From positions 1 through 62,881 of the forward strand of contig JABIAY010000072.1 in the NCBI GenBank assembly GCA_018653085.1: a stretch of 62,881 bases of DNA, written 5' to 3'. The stretch comes from Nitrospina sp. Its GTDB lineage: Bacteria; Nitrospinota; Nitrospinia; Nitrospinales; VA-1. The first letter of the stretch is position 1. Each line of letters opens with the position of its first letter. The notes below the pieces were generated by a model. It saw only the letters and a program-made list of their open reading frames with translations, was not told where the DNA came from and did not search any database. A program made the position numbers and the translations under genes. Positions 54,137-62,881 of this stretch are shown here, piece by piece.

Positions 54137-55267
54137 ATGCCAAATAATACAATAGGTTCCAGCTCCACCCTCATAGACTACCAGCCTGAAATTATTTTGC
54201 TGGAAGATGGGGTAGAAGAGTATCCCCTGGTGCAGGAAATCCTCTCGAGGCTCCCCTCAGAAATTCCCCGGAAGAAATTCCAGGATATTTCCACGCTCAC
54301 AGAGCAGATGAGGTCCTCACAGCACGATGTGTTTGGAGAAGGAAAAAAACGTTTGGCGTTATCCCGTTTTAAAGGTTCCTTCCTGAAGAAGTGTCCGGGT
54401 ATCAGCCCGGGTATGGTGTGTTGCAATTACTATGTTGTCAACTTGGCGAAAAACTGCATCTATGATTGCTCTTATTGTTTCCTGCAGGATTTTTTAGGCA
54501 ACAACCCCATGCAGGTGGCCTATGTTAATGTTGAAGACCTGCTTGGCGAGTTGGAAGAAGTATTCAAACAATATCCGGATCGCAACTTTCGGGTCGGGAC
54601 AGGGGAGTTGACAGACAGCCTGGCTTTGGATGCCACCATCCCCTACACAGCCTATCTGCTTCCTTTTTTCAACCAACAGACAAATGCCGTACTGGAGTTA
54701 AAAACCAAATCGGACCAGGTTGCAAACCTGCTGAACCATTCCGACCCTACAAATATAATTGTATCCTGGTCGCTGAATCCACAAACCATCATTGACCTGG
54801 AAGAAAAGGGGACACCGAGCCTGGCCCAACGGCTTGAATCTGCCAGGGCGTGCATAGACAAGGGCTACCGCGTTGGGTTTCATTTTGATCCGATTATTTT
54901 GATACCAGGTTGGGAGGAAGCCTACCGACAGTTAATAGATATTTTGTTCGATAGCCTGCCCATTGCCAAAGTGGAGTGGGTGAGCCTGGGAAGCTTTCGA
55001 TACCGCCCCTCCCTGAAACACATCATTAAAAACCGGCATCCAGAAACCCGCTTGTTCACCAGCGAACACTTGCCCGGAAAAGATGGAAAGTTCCGCTACC
55101 TTCGACCCTTGCGAAACCACGCCTACGAAACCATTCGCGGTTATCTTAAATCCCGCTCGGAAGAATTAAGCGTTTATCTTTGTATGGAAACCCGGGAAAT
55201 ATGGGAGGGCGTAACCGGGAAAACACCAAGGAGCGATAAAAAACTGGATCAGTTTTTCGACCTTTGA
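54137..55267 (+). CDS. SPL-like radical SAM protein (spore photoproduct lyase family)
   Basis: A 376-residue protein with the SplB-type cluster C-x3-C-x2-C in NCIYDCSYCFLQ (near residue 110), then NVEDLLGELEEV and SWSLNPQTI, GFHFDPIILIPGWEEAYR matching the SPL fold. The region equivalent to the catalytic Cys141 of Bacillus SplB reads VGTGELTDSL with no cysteine, so spore photoproduct repair is not expected in the classical way. Similar SPL-like proteins occur in non-sporulating bacteria with unknown function. Convergent with dnaN. Confidence 0.82.
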   Translation: MPNNTIGSSSTLIDYQPEIILLEDGVEEYPLVQEILSRLPSEIPRKKFQDISTLTEQMRSSQHDVFGEGKKRLALSRFKGSFLKKCPGISPGMVCCNYYVVNLAKNCIYDCSYCFLQDFLGNNPMQVAYVNVEDLLGELEEVFKQYPDRNFRVGTGELTDSLALDATIPYTAYLLPFFNQQTNAVLELKTKSDQVANLLNHSDPTNIIVSWSLNPQTIIDLEEKGTPSLAQRLESARACIDKGYRVGFHFDPIILIPGWEEAYRQLIDILFDSLPIAKVEWVSLGSFRYRPSLKHIIKNRHPETRLFTSEHLPGKDGKFRYLRPLRNHAYETIRGYLKSRSEELSVYLCMETREIWEGVTGKTPRSDKKLDQFFDL

Positions 55268-55286
55268 TTGAAATTCCAGAGATACT

Positions 55287-56393
55287 CTAAAGACGCATGG
55301 GCATGACGATGGTCTTATACTGATCATCATCCGCCACCGTAAACAGGCAGGAGTGGTTTTGATCTTTTAGATTCAGAGTCACCGAATCCCCTTCAATAAC
55401 ACTTAGGATATCCAGGACATATTTTGCGTTAAGTCCGATTGAGACTTCCTCTCCCTCATACTCAAGGGCCATTTCCTCAACGGCGGCTCCCAGATCCGTA
55501 TTATCTGAAACCAGGTTCAGGTTGCCTTTGCGGACTTCAAAGCGGACCATTTTCGATTTTTCATCTGCCAGTAGAGCCACACGCTTCAGGGCATGGGTCA
55601 GGTCTTCCTTGCTGGCTTTGGCCTTCAGGTTATTGTCCCCTGGAATTACTTGCCGGTAGTTGGGAAATTTTCCGTCTATTTTGCGCGACACAATCACCTG
55701 CTTGCCGCAAATGAAAGCCAGGTGATTATCCTGAGAAGAGAACCCGAATGTTTCGTCTTCATCCTCCATTAATTTCAGTAACTCTGACAACGCTTTTTTG
55801 GGCAAAAGAAAACTCAGGTTTTCCCCTTTTGCGACATTTGACTTGACCGGTCGGGAAATCATCGCTAATCGATGTCCATCGGTACCCACCAGATTGACGC
55901 TATCCCCTTCCGACTCCAGCAACAACCCGTTCAAAGCCTGCCGGGTTTCATCAGGAGAAACGGAGAAAAAAGTTTTGCGAATCATTTCCTTTAAAATTTT
56001 GCCATCAAATTCCAACAGCGGTTTATCGCTGTACTCCGGCAATGGCGGGAAATCTTCAGGGGGAAGCCCGGGCAAACGGAATTTGGACTTTCCACACTTT
56101 AATGTAATCCAGTTATTTTCTTCCTTTTTCAAATGAATTTCTTCATTGGGAAGTTCCCGGACAATATCAAAAAGTTTTCTGGCATTGAGCGTCACGGCCC
56201 CGGGTGCGGTTACATTCGCCGCATAATGGCCCAAAGTACCAATTTCCAAATCGGTGGCTCTAATACTGATGGTGTCTTTCTCGGCGGATAGATGCAGGTG
56301 GGAAAGAATGGGCATCGCCCCTTTTGGCTCAACGATTCCCTGAACTTTGTGCACACCGTTCAGAAGGACATCCCGGCTTATTCTGACTTCCAT
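55287..56393 (-). CDS. dnaN: DNA polymerase III beta clamp
   Basis: A 368-residue sliding clamp with three similar domains; MEVRISRDVLLNGVHKVQGIVEPKGAMPILSH at the N-terminus, GKFPNYRQVIP in domain 2/3 and the C-terminal YKTIVMPMRL that forms the peptide-binding cleft. It tethers polymerase III to DNA. dnaA and recF are not beside it; glnS lies 209 bases upstream on the same strand. GGAG lies upstream of the ATG. Confidence 0.97.
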   Translation of the reverse strand: MEVRISRDVLLNGVHKVQGIVEPKGAMPILSHLHLSAEKDTISIRATDLEIGTLGHYAANVTAPGAVTLNARKLFDIVRELPNEEIHLKKEENNWITLKCGKSKFRLPGLPPEDFPPLPEYSDKPLLEFDGKILKEMIRKTFFSVSPDETRQALNGLLLESEGDSVNLVGTDGHRLAMISRPVKSNVAKGENLSFLLPKKALSELLKLMEDEDETFGFSSQDNHLAFICGKQVIVSRKIDGKFPNYRQVIPGDNNLKAKASKEDLTHALKRVALLADEKSKMVRFEVRKGNLNLVSDNTDLGAAVEEMALEYEGEEVSIGLNAKYVLDILSVIEGDSVTLNLKDQNHSCLFTVADDDQYKTIVMPMRL

Positions 56394-56602
56394 GGAACTC
56401 CTTTAAGGTAAGTATATAGCCCAATTTCAGGCTTGAGGATTATTAGCATAATTGCAAAAACCTGTCAAAGAGAAATGAAGATTCCGGCAAGTCACACCCC
56501 TCCCGCCAAAACCACAATTAAAACCCTCTACTCAATAAAGTATTCAGGAAGTGAACAGAACACAGTCCAAAAAGGCAAAAACATTGAAAAATCTTCCCAA
56601 AA

Positions 56603-58312
56603 TCAACCAGACTTCTTGGTAATTTTCGCCCAGGTGTCGCGGAGCGTTACGGTCCTGTTGAACACAGGAGCCCCGGGGCTGGAGTCCTCACTATCCACGC
56701 AAAAATATCCCAGCCGTAAAAACTGGAACCGGCCCACCGCATCCTTCAAGTAGGGCTCGACAAACCCATTCCCAATAGTTTCCAGAGAATCAGGATTCAA
56801 GCTTGATTTCAGGTCAGGACACTCTTTCTCATCTGCGGGATTCTCTTTGAGAAAAAGATGGTTGTATAGTCTCACTTCGGCGCGCTGGGCATGAGCCACA
56901 GAAAGCCAGTGCAGGGTGCCTTTCACCTTCCGGCCTTCCTGAGAAGAGCCGCTTTTGGTTTCCGGGTCATAAGTACAGCGTAACTCGACCACCTCTCCCG
57001 TGTTTTCATCCTTAACCACCCGTTCACATTTGATAATGTAAGCATGCTTCAACCGCACCTCCCTGCCCGGAGCGAGGCGGAAAAACTTTTTGGGAGGATC
57101 TTCCATAAAATCATCCCGCTCAATATAAAGAACCCGGGAAAAGGGAATTTTGCGGGATCCCCCTGAAGGGTCTTGCGGGTTGTTCTCGGCAATCAGTTCT
57201 TCCACCTGATCTTCCGGGTAATTCTCAATCACTACTTTCAGCGGTCGGATCACCGCCATCACCCGGGGCGAGGTCCGGTTTAAATCTTCTCGCACACAAT
57301 GTTCCAGCAAAGCAAAGTCTATCGTGCTGTTACTTTTGGCAACTCCAATCCGTTCACAAAAATCACGAATAGCCTCCGGCGGGTAACCCCTGCGGCGCAT
57401 GCCCGATAAAGTCGGCATGCGTGGGTCGTTCCATCCGTTCACATGCCCCTCTGCCACTAACTGTAAAAGCTTGCGCTTGCTCAGTATCGTGTAGTTCAGG
57501 TTGAGCCGGGCAAATTCTATTTGCTGAGGACGATAAATACCCAGCTCTTCCAGAAACCAGTCATAAAGAGGCCGGTGATCCTCAAACTCCAGAGTACAGA
57601 TCGAGTGGGTGATCCGTTCCAGGGAATCCGATTGACCGTGTGTGAAATCATACATGGGATAAATGCACCACTTATCTCCGGTACGATGATGAGTTGCTTT
57701 CAAAACCCGGTACAACACCGGATCGCGCAAATTCAAATTACCCGATGCCATATCAATTTTGGCCCGCAAAACCATTTCGCCTTCGGCAAACTCACCGGCC
57801 CGCATCCGTTTAAACAAGCCCAGGTTTTCCTCCATCGGCCTGTCACGGTGAGGACTGTCCCGCCCGGGTTCGGTAAGCGTACCCCGGTACTCACGAATTT
57901 GTTCCGGACTCAATTCATCCACATAAGCTTTGCCCTTCTCGATCAACCGGACCGCATACTCGTAGAGTTGATCAAAGTTTTCTGACGAATAATACAACCG
58001 ATCTTCCCAGTCGAACCCCAGCCACCGCACATCTTCCATAATGGCTTTTACATATTCTTCCTCTTCCTTACTGGGGTTGGTGTCATCAAACCGTAAGTTG
58101 CATTTGCCAGAATATTGCGAAGCCAGGCCGAAATTCAGGCAAATGGACTTGGCATGACCTATATGCAGGTATCCGTTGGGTTCAGGAGGGAAACGGGTGT
58201 GAACCCGTCCATCATACTTCCCGGTTTTTAAATCTTCCTCGATAATGTGCTGGATAAAATGAGTCGAGGCTTCTGAATCATCTATTTGCAAAATCTTTTC
58301 TCCACTGGGCAT
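56603..58312 (-). CDS. glnS: Glutaminyl-tRNA synthetase
   Basis: A 569-residue class I synthetase: [22 protein letters not shown] (HIGH, residues 42-63), [13 protein letters not shown], the KMSKS-type loop in [12 protein letters not shown], and two C-terminal anticodon-binding beta-barrels. The first ATG (58312) falls in GGCCCCATGCCCAGTGG, a one-copy variant of the repeat cap GGCCCCACGCCTAGTGG. A TTG at 58291 with GGAG eight bases before it could be the older start, losing seven residues. Confidence 0.94.
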   Translation of the reverse strand: MPSGEKILQIDDSEASTHFIQHIIEEDLKTGKYDGRVHTRFPPEPNGYLHIGHAKSICLNFGLASQYSGKCNLRFDDTNPSKEEEEYVKAIMEDVRWLGFDWEDRLYYSSENFDQLYEYAVRLIEKGKAYVDELSPEQIREYRGTLTEPGRDSPHRDRPMEENLGLFKRMRAGEFAEGEMVLRAKIDMASGNLNLRDPVLYRVLKATHHRTGDKWCIYPMYDFTHGQSDSLERITHSICTLEFEDHRPLYDWFLEELGIYRPQQIEFARLNLNYTILSKRKLLQLVAEGHVNGWNDPRMPTLSGMRRRGYPPEAIRDFCERIGVAKSNSTIDFALLEHCVREDLNRTSPRVMAVIRPLKVVIENYPEDQVEELIAENNPQDPSGGSRKIPFSRVLYIERDDFMEDPPKKFFRLAPGREVRLKHAYIIKCERVVKDENTGEVVELRCTYDPETKSGSSQEGRKVKGTLHWLSVAHAQRAEVRLYNHLFLKENPADEKECPDLKSSLNPDSLETIGNGFVEPYLKDAVGRFQFLRLGYFCVDSEDSSPGAPVFNRTVTLRDTWAKITKKSG

Positions 58313-58335
58313 GGGGCCAGCACTGCATTAGCCAT
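58302..58335 (-). repeat. Degenerate repeat cap overlapping the glnS start
   Basis: Read on the minus strand, GGCCCCATGCCCAGTGG; the C-to-T change in CACGCC creates the annotated ATG. The core is not preserved. Confidence 0.6.
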
Positions 58336-58393
58336 AAAGCAGGCTGAGCACTCAAGCGCAATTCTTTAATATTTTCCTCCTGACAAAGGAACC

Positions 58394-58524
58394 CTTTGCA
58401 TAACCCGATTTTTTATATACAAATCAAACCCCAAAGAATCGTCATCGCGAGCCGCAAAGCGGCGTGGCGATCCAGAATTTCGCTGGATTGCTTCACTTTG
58501 TTCGCAACGACGGCCTATGCAAAG
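58394..58524. mobile_element. Second MITE-like element with CTTTGCATA ends
   Basis: Inverted ends CTTTGCATA and TATGCAAAG with the GCGAGCCGCAAAGCGGC and CAGAATTTCGCTGG unit, as in the element at 43956, but without the ATATCACGGC module. 131 bp. Similar GCGAGC...GCTTCAC repeats are widespread in bacteria. Confidence 0.65.
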
Positions 58525-58617
58525 CTCTCCCTGCCAAGGGGCCGCAAATTTGGTTTCCCTACAAAGGCTTTTTTAAGGTAAAAATAGGCTCCCCTAAATG
58601 CCAGATAATACGTTTGA

Positions 58618-61600
58618 ATGACCCGTAATCGCAAATTTATAATTCTCCTGATCTTTATGATCGGAGTGACATCCACCTTCTGGCTGGTTTCCCGTTATCC
58701 GGCTTTGGATACTAAAGCCGCTCTCTCTGGCAGTGAAGCCTTTGAAGACCCGCTCACTCATCAGGCCCATTTTCACGCTCCGCGCAAAGCAGGTTTTGTC
58801 ACGCAGGTGGCTTATACCGCCCTGAACTGGTACGAAACCAATTGGTGCGGAATGGCGTTTGGCCTGGTCCTCGCGGCCGGATTCTATACCCTGCTTAAAT
58901 ATGTCCCCCGCCAGTCTTCGGACCGTCGCTTTCGTAACAGTTTTATGGGAATGTTTGTCGGCACCCCACTTGGAGTCTGTGTCAACTGTGTCGCACCTAT
59001 CGCCAAAGGCATGTATGAAGCCGGCAGTAAAATGGAAACTGCGCTGGCTGTCATGTTCAGTTCCCCTACCCTGAACATTATCGTCCTCACCATGCTGTTC
59101 TCGATTTTTCCTTTTTACATGGCGGTGATGAAACTGGTGGCGACTTTTATTTTGATCCTCATAATCGTTCCCCTGATCTCGGAGAAAACGCGAACCACGC
59201 CGGAAAATCAGGCCTGTGAAATCGACCCCGCCACAACCTGCGATCTCAGCCTTGAGCAAAAATCCTGGGCGATGGCTTTCAAATCTGCCAGCCAGGATTA
59301 CTGGAAAAGTTTGTGCTACATCTTTATCCGCACCGTCCCCCTGATGTTCCTGGCAGGCGCGCTTGGGGCTCTTGCCAGCCACCTGTGGAGTTTTGACCAA
59401 CTGATCGGGGCACCGGTCAACCTGGCTAGCCTGAGTCTGCTCTCCTTTATGGGAACGCTGATGCCTCTGCCCATCGCGTTCGACCTTATGCTGGCGCAGG
59501 CCATGATGATGTCGGGACTTTCTCCCGCGTTTGTCACCACGCTTGTGTTTACTTTCGGGACATTCAGCATCTATTCCGCCATGATCGTTGCTCGCACTTT
59601 CTCCTTTTTTCTGGCGGTAAAACTATTTGCCATTGTCTTTGCCATCGGCATCGTCCTTGGGTATGCCGCCAACGGTTTCATTGAATACCGGCATGTCAAA
59701 TGGTTAACACAATACGACCAGATCATCTCAACCCCTGATCGGACCACCTCTACCCTCTCTACCCGACCGGAGGTCAAAGTTCCCGAAAAAATTGATTCGC
59801 CCATGCCCCCCATCATCCTCAAACAGGAAAACCTGGAAGTTCGCGCTCTGGCTCACAGATCACGCAACAAGCAAACCGATAAGCCCTTCACACAACGCCT
59901 GGGGGCGGATATGGGAATCACTTATTCCAATTCCCTGACACCAAAAACATTTCTCGATCCCCTGTTTTTCGGCAGGGGCATAGCTTCCGGTGATTTCAAT
60001 CTCGATGGTTGGGCAGATATTGCGGTAGCCACGAATAACGGGTTTGAGCTCTACCAGAATATGAAGGGTACCCGATTCAAAAAAGTGTTCAGCGGAGTCG
60101 AGGCGTTGAACGGAAAACAGGGAATCAATATCGCCATGGTGGACTTGAATAATGACGGCTGGCTCGATATTTTCCTGACTACTTTTAACGAAGGGAATTT
60201 CTTAGTGCTCAATCCCCTGCCCGATGATGGCAAGGTAAAAGTTCTTCCCGTTCCCAACGGTGGAGCTCTCTTAACCAGTGCATCGGCCTTTGCCGATCTC
60301 AATCGGGATGGTTTCCCCGATATCGTTAACGGAAATTATTTTTTAGGGGTTCTCACCCGCAAACCAGTAGGACAAGCCGCTGACCAATGGATTCTCAATC
60401 ACAACCTGGAATTCAAATCGCATCCCCTTGACGGAATTCCCGGACAAACCCACAGCGTCCTGCTTTCGGATATCAATGCAGACGGTAACCCCGACCTCAT
60501 AATCGGCAACGACTACCGGGTCGGCGACACTTATTACCTCGGCATAAACGAAGAATTCAAAAAAATCCGCCAGCAGGATGGCATCATCCCCCTGACTACG
60601 CAGAACACCATGAGCATCGATACCGCCGATTTCAATAATGACCTGATTCCGGATATTTATCTCGCCAATATCGGGATGTCGCGCGGACTGGATGTGGTTT
60701 CCAATATCTTCGGCGACACCATGCAAAATAGCGGACTGGATTTTTGCGACACCGGAAAATCTGTGCTCGATAAAAAAACCTGCCACCAGTTCAACCAGCT
60801 AACAACATTGTTGAATCCGGAAAAGCAGGATATCACCGAGCATTGCACCCGGCTGGAAAACCCGCAATGGATTAAAGAATGTATGGCCACACGCATGATT
60901 CTCGTGGCTACCAGCAGGAACATTCCATCTCTGTGCAAAAAAATTCCCTTTGCCCTCAACCGCAACTATTGCCAAAAATTTTTCCAGGCCGAGCACCTTG
61001 ACCTTTCGCGAGAAAATGAAATCCCCATGCAAACCCAGTTCAACCTGCTGTTATCCGGGCAGGCGGACCATACCTTTAAGGATGTCTCGGAACAAACAAA
61101 AATCTCCACCGCCGAGTGGAGCTGGAACGCCCGGTTCGCCGACCTCGACAACGATGAATGGCAAGATCTTTTTGTGGTCAACGGAGTGCCCATCACCCAG
61201 GAGTTTGCCTCAAATAATTTTTTCCATAACCAGAATGGCAAATCCTTCATCCCGGCGGAAGCAGAGTTTGGCCTGGACGACCGCGACCACAGTTCTTCCT
61301 ACACCTACATCGACATCGACCGGGATGGAGACCTCGACATTATCGCCAACACGTTATACGGTCCGTTCAAGGTCTACACCAACAACAATACCCAGGGAAA
61401 CAGCGTGACCCTCAAACTGATTGATGAGCAGGGCAATCGGTTCTGCCTGGGTTGCACAGTCATTATTCGCTATGGGTCAGATGGCGAACGCCACCAGATG
61501 CGTGAGATCAAAACCGGCGGCGGATTCCATTCCTATGATGCGCCCATCGCCCATTTTGGTCTGGGAGAATATGAAACCATAAGCCAAATTGAAATAACCT

Positions 61601-61689
61601 GGTCCACAGGAGAAACCTCAATACTAAAACATAACTTCCCAGCCAACCACCACTACACCACCACTAGGCGTGGGGCCAGCGCGCAATAA
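58618..61689 (+). CDS. Fusion: ArsP/DUF318-like permease plus FG-GAP repeats and ASPIC/UnbV
   Basis: A 1023-residue fusion. Residues 1-355 are a multi-helix permease of the DUF318/SO_0444 type with a cysteine motif in VCVNCVAPIAKGM. After a Thr/Pro linker come about seven FG-GAP/VCBS calcium-type blades (ASGDFNLDGWADIAV, MVDLNNDGWLDIFL, FADLNRDGFPDIV, SDINADGNPDLIIG, IDTADFNNDLIPDIYL, FADLDNDEWQDLFV, YIDIDRDGDLDIIA), then an ASPIC/UnbV domain. The FG-GAP part should be periplasmic, as a propeller fixed to a transporter. The last residues (TRRGASAQ) come from the repeat. A seven-codon frame at 58598 overlaps the start. Confidence 0.85.
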   Translation: MTRNRKFIILLIFMIGVTSTFWLVSRYPALDTKAALSGSEAFEDPLTHQAHFHAPRKAGFVTQVAYTALNWYETNWCGMAFGLVLAAGFYTLLKYVPRQSSDRRFRNSFMGMFVGTPLGVCVNCVAPIAKGMYEAGSKMETALAVMFSSPTLNIIVLTMLFSIFPFYMAVMKLVATFILILIIVPLISEKTRTTPENQACEIDPATTCDLSLEQKSWAMAFKSASQDYWKSLCYIFIRTVPLMFLAGALGALASHLWSFDQLIGAPVNLASLSLLSFMGTLMPLPIAFDLMLAQAMMMSGLSPAFVTTLVFTFGTFSIYSAMIVARTFSFFLAVKLFAIVFAIGIVLGYAANGFIEYRHVKWLTQYDQIISTPDRTTSTLSTRPEVKVPEKIDSPMPPIILKQENLEVRALAHRSRNKQTDKPFTQRLGADMGITYSNSLTPKTFLDPLFFGRGIASGDFNLDGWADIAVATNNGFELYQNMKGTRFKKVFSGVEALNGKQGINIAMVDLNNDGWLDIFLTTFNEGNFLVLNPLPDDGKVKVLPVPNGGALLTSASAFADLNRDGFPDIVNGNYFLGVLTRKPVGQAADQWILNHNLEFKSHPLDGIPGQTHSVLLSDINADGNPDLIIGNDYRVGDTYYLGINEEFKKIRQQDGIIPLTTQNTMSIDTADFNNDLIPDIYLANIGMSRGLDVVSNIFGDTMQNSGLDFCDTGKSVLDKKTCHQFNQLTTLLNPEKQDITEHCTRLENPQWIKECMATRMILVATSRNIPSLCKKIPFALNRNYCQKFFQAEHLDLSRENEIPMQTQFNLLLSGQADHTFKDVSEQTKISTAEWSWNARFADLDNDEWQDLFVVNGVPITQEFASNNFFHNQNGKSFIPAEAEFGLDDRDHSSSYTYIDIDRDGDLDIIANTLYGPFKVYTNNNTQGNSVTLKLIDEQGNRFCLGCTVIIRYGSDGERHQMREIKTGGGFHSYDAPIAHFGLGEYETISQIEITWSTGETSILKHNFPANHHYTTTRRGASAQ

Positions 61690-61804
61690 CTCTATCTGGC
61701 AAACAAAGAGTTATCTCGGCTTAATGAGGTTTTACCCCCTCTTTCTCAAAGAGGGTTGGGGTGATTTACCACAAGTTTTTGTCAGTTGGCCCCACGCCAA
61801 GTGG
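61660..61804. repeat. Dispersed repeat with caps at both ends in inverse orientation
   Basis: CCACTAGGCGTGGGGCC at the left and TTGGCCCCACGCCAAGTGG at the right, with the core ACTCTATCTGGCAAAC to TCTCGGCTTAATGAG and a CCCTCTTTCTCAAAGAGGG stem inside. The arrangement looks like a MITE with 17-bp imperfect inverted ends. Confidence 0.85.
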
Positions 61805-61873
61805 ATTGCTCATTGCCCCCGGCAGTTCGCTGGTGGTACAATTTCGGCGGATAAATGTAGGGAGCATCGAAGT

Positions 61874-62254
61874 ATGTCACTTTGGCTAATAGTAGGCATT
61901 GGCGGGTTTTTTGGGGCGATTTTACGCTACTGGGTCAGCGGGTGGATTCAGAGTGGATTCGTCACCTTCCCTTTTGGTACTCTCGGGGTAAACTTTATCG
62001 GCAGTCTGCTACTGGCGCTGGTCATGTACGCCTCCGAATATCGGGGCCTTTTTGGTGAAGAAACACGAGTGTTTCTCACCATCGGCGTTCTGGGTTCGTT
62101 CACCACCATGTCCACCCTCAGCTATGAGTCGATGAAACTTTTGGAGCAGGGCGAGCATATGCTGTTCGGACTCAATCTGGCAGGAACCGTAACACTCTGC
62201 CTGCTGGCCGTTTACTTGGGGGAAATTTTAATCACCGTTACAGGACTGGAATAA
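61874..62254 (+). CDS. crcB: Fluoride channel CrcB/Fluc
   Basis: A 126-residue four-helix membrane protein: GGFFGAILRYWVSGW, PFGTLGVNFIGSLLLAL, GVLGSFTTMSTLSYE (central Na+ and pore motif). CrcB dimers export fluoride. GGGAG lies upstream of the ATG. I looked for a fluoride riboswitch in 61805-61873 and saw none. DUF190 follows at once, as in many genomes. Confidence 0.95.
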   Translation: MSLWLIVGIGGFFGAILRYWVSGWIQSGFVTFPFGTLGVNFIGSLLLALVMYASEYRGLFGEETRVFLTIGVLGSFTTMSTLSYESMKLLEQGEHMLFGLNLAGTVTLCLLAVYLGEILITVTGLE

Positions 62255-62255
62255 G

Positions 62256-62597
62256 ATGAAAAAAGAATCCGATGCTGTGCTTCTTAGAATTTTTATCGGT
62301 GAGTCCGACAAGTATGAAGGCGTGCCGCTTTCCAGGTATCTGGTAGAATTTTTTAAGAAGGAAGGTTTGGCAGGAGCCACCGTTTTAAGAGGAATCAGCG
62401 GATTCGGGAAATCCAGCAAACTGCATACGACATCCATATTAAGGTTGTCTGATGACCTCCCCATCGTGATAGAAGTAGTGGACCGGAAAGAAAATATCGA
62501 ACGCATCAAACCAAAACTGGATAACGTGATCGAAGAAGGACTGATCACTGAAGAAGAGGTTAAAATAATCCTCTACGAAGGCCGGCCAGCCCACTAG
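62256..62597 (+). CDS. DUF190 family protein
   Basis: A 113-residue protein with LRIFIGESDKYEGVPLSRYLVEFFKKEGLAGATVLRGISGFG near the N-terminus, SDDLPIVIEVVDRKENIE in the middle: a PII-like ferredoxin fold. DUF190 genes often lie beside crcB and may tune fluoride export, though this is not proven. One base separates it from crcB. Ends Ala-His-TAG with CACTAG from the repeat. Confidence 0.9.
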   Translation: MKKESDAVLLRIFIGESDKYEGVPLSRYLVEFFKKEGLAGATVLRGISGFGKSSKLHTTSILRLSDDLPIVIEVVDRKENIERIKPKLDNVIEEGLITEEEVKIILYEGRPAH

Positions 62598-62742
62598 GCG
62601 TGGGGCCAGTGTGCCATCGCTTTTTCTGGCTAGCAAAGAGTTGTCTCGGCTTAACTAGCTATTGCAATCTGCCTCCCCTGTCAAGGGGTGCTAGGCGTGG
62701 GGCCAATGTATGCTTCCCCCTGATAAGGGAGATCGAGGAGAT
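62592..62742 (+). repeat. Two dispersed repeat copies after DUF190
   Basis: CCCACTAGGCGTGGGGCC, core ATCGCTTTTTCTGGCTAGC, TTGTCTCGGCTTAAC, CCCCTGTCAAGGGG; then a second shorter copy from CTAGGCGTGGGGCCAATG to a TCCCCCTGATAAGGGAGA hairpin. Confidence 0.85.
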
Positions 62743-62800
62743 TAATGGTTGGGTAGATTTCTTTTAACAAATCACCCTTGGCAAACACATAATTTTTTGC

Positions 62801-62877
<77 letters not shown>

Positions 62878-62881
62878 TATA

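Noticed and set aside
58598-58621. Seven-codon frame overlapping the start of the permease fusion
   Set aside because: Too short to support as a gene; no regulatory structure seen around it.
61805-61873. Fluoride riboswitch before crcB
   Set aside because: I could not find the conserved pseudoknot bases; the region looks like repeat border and a plain leader.

Overview
The window comes from a Gram-negative bacterium. Evidence is a PagL-type outer-membrane deacylase, lipoproteins with lipoboxes, a Tat-exported molybdoenzyme, the MtgA/MreB envelope genes and E. coli-like tesA/ybbA-ybbP synteny. GC content looks close to 50%. The gene set (molybdopterin complex, DUF6178-like protein, MMPL/RND exporter, lysine-rich H1-like protein) would fit Nitrospinota or a deltaproteobacterium-like lineage, but this is inference and I cannot name a species. 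I see no transposase, integrase, phage gene or CRISPR array.

Layout. 1-2281: end of a surface-polysaccharide cluster (partial family-2 glycosyltransferase and a CapF-like reductase split into two genes). 2532-11536: CrtC/AttH-like lipocalin protein, CDP-alcohol phosphatidyltransferase, B12-binding radical SAM protein, TrpD-like protein, then tesA divergent from ybbA-ybbP. 12228-19624: a molybdenum block, with a Psr/Phs/Ttr-like complex (order B-C-A on the minus strand) next to modABC and an upstream ModE-like operator. 19797-24133: SprA-like metalloprotease, tRNA-Val/tRNA-Asp, and a PilZ-like / GAF-GAF-GGDEF-like / mreB cluster. 24416-30154: iron-sulfur and thiol-redox genes (2Fe-2S ferredoxin, JAMM peptidase, 4Fe-4S ferredoxin, NifU-like scaffold, TlpA, an FGE-CcdA fusion). 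30310-33661: sulfite-oxidase-like protein and dapF-dapA-dapB. 34037-45402: MMPL exporter, PagL, TatA, ECF sigma with anti-sigma, bifunctional nuclease, NAD kinase, amidase, SH3/M48/HAMP genes and an orphan receiver. 45496-58312: purH with a small upstream gene, DUF6178-like protein, pgeF, H1-like protein, rlmI-mtgA, M23 peptidase, SPL-like radical SAM protein, dnaN, glnS. 58618-62877: a permease/FG-GAP/ASPIC fusion, crcB-DUF190 and tRNA-Arg.

The main unexplained structure is a dense set of dispersed repeats, about one locus per 2.5-3 kb. A core of about 60 bp (CTTTATTTGGCTAGCAAAG followed by TCGGCTTAA) is capped by different short palindromes, most often CCCCAC-TAGGC-GTGGGG. The caps sit on or within a few bases of stop codons and in several genes supply the stop itself. 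Copies have also changed protein ends: one lies in the modA signal-peptide region, one covers the glnS start, and one at mreB is flanked by a 28-bp duplication. A second element, with CTTTGCATA inverted ends, occurs twice, once nested beside a core repeat.

Functional themes: molybdenum enzymes and their supply (Psr-like complex, modABC, sulfite-oxidase-like protein, TatA), iron-sulfur and thiol redox, envelope growth (MreB, MtgA, M23, amidase, PgeF), and primary metabolism (dap genes, purH, nadK, glnS, dnaN).
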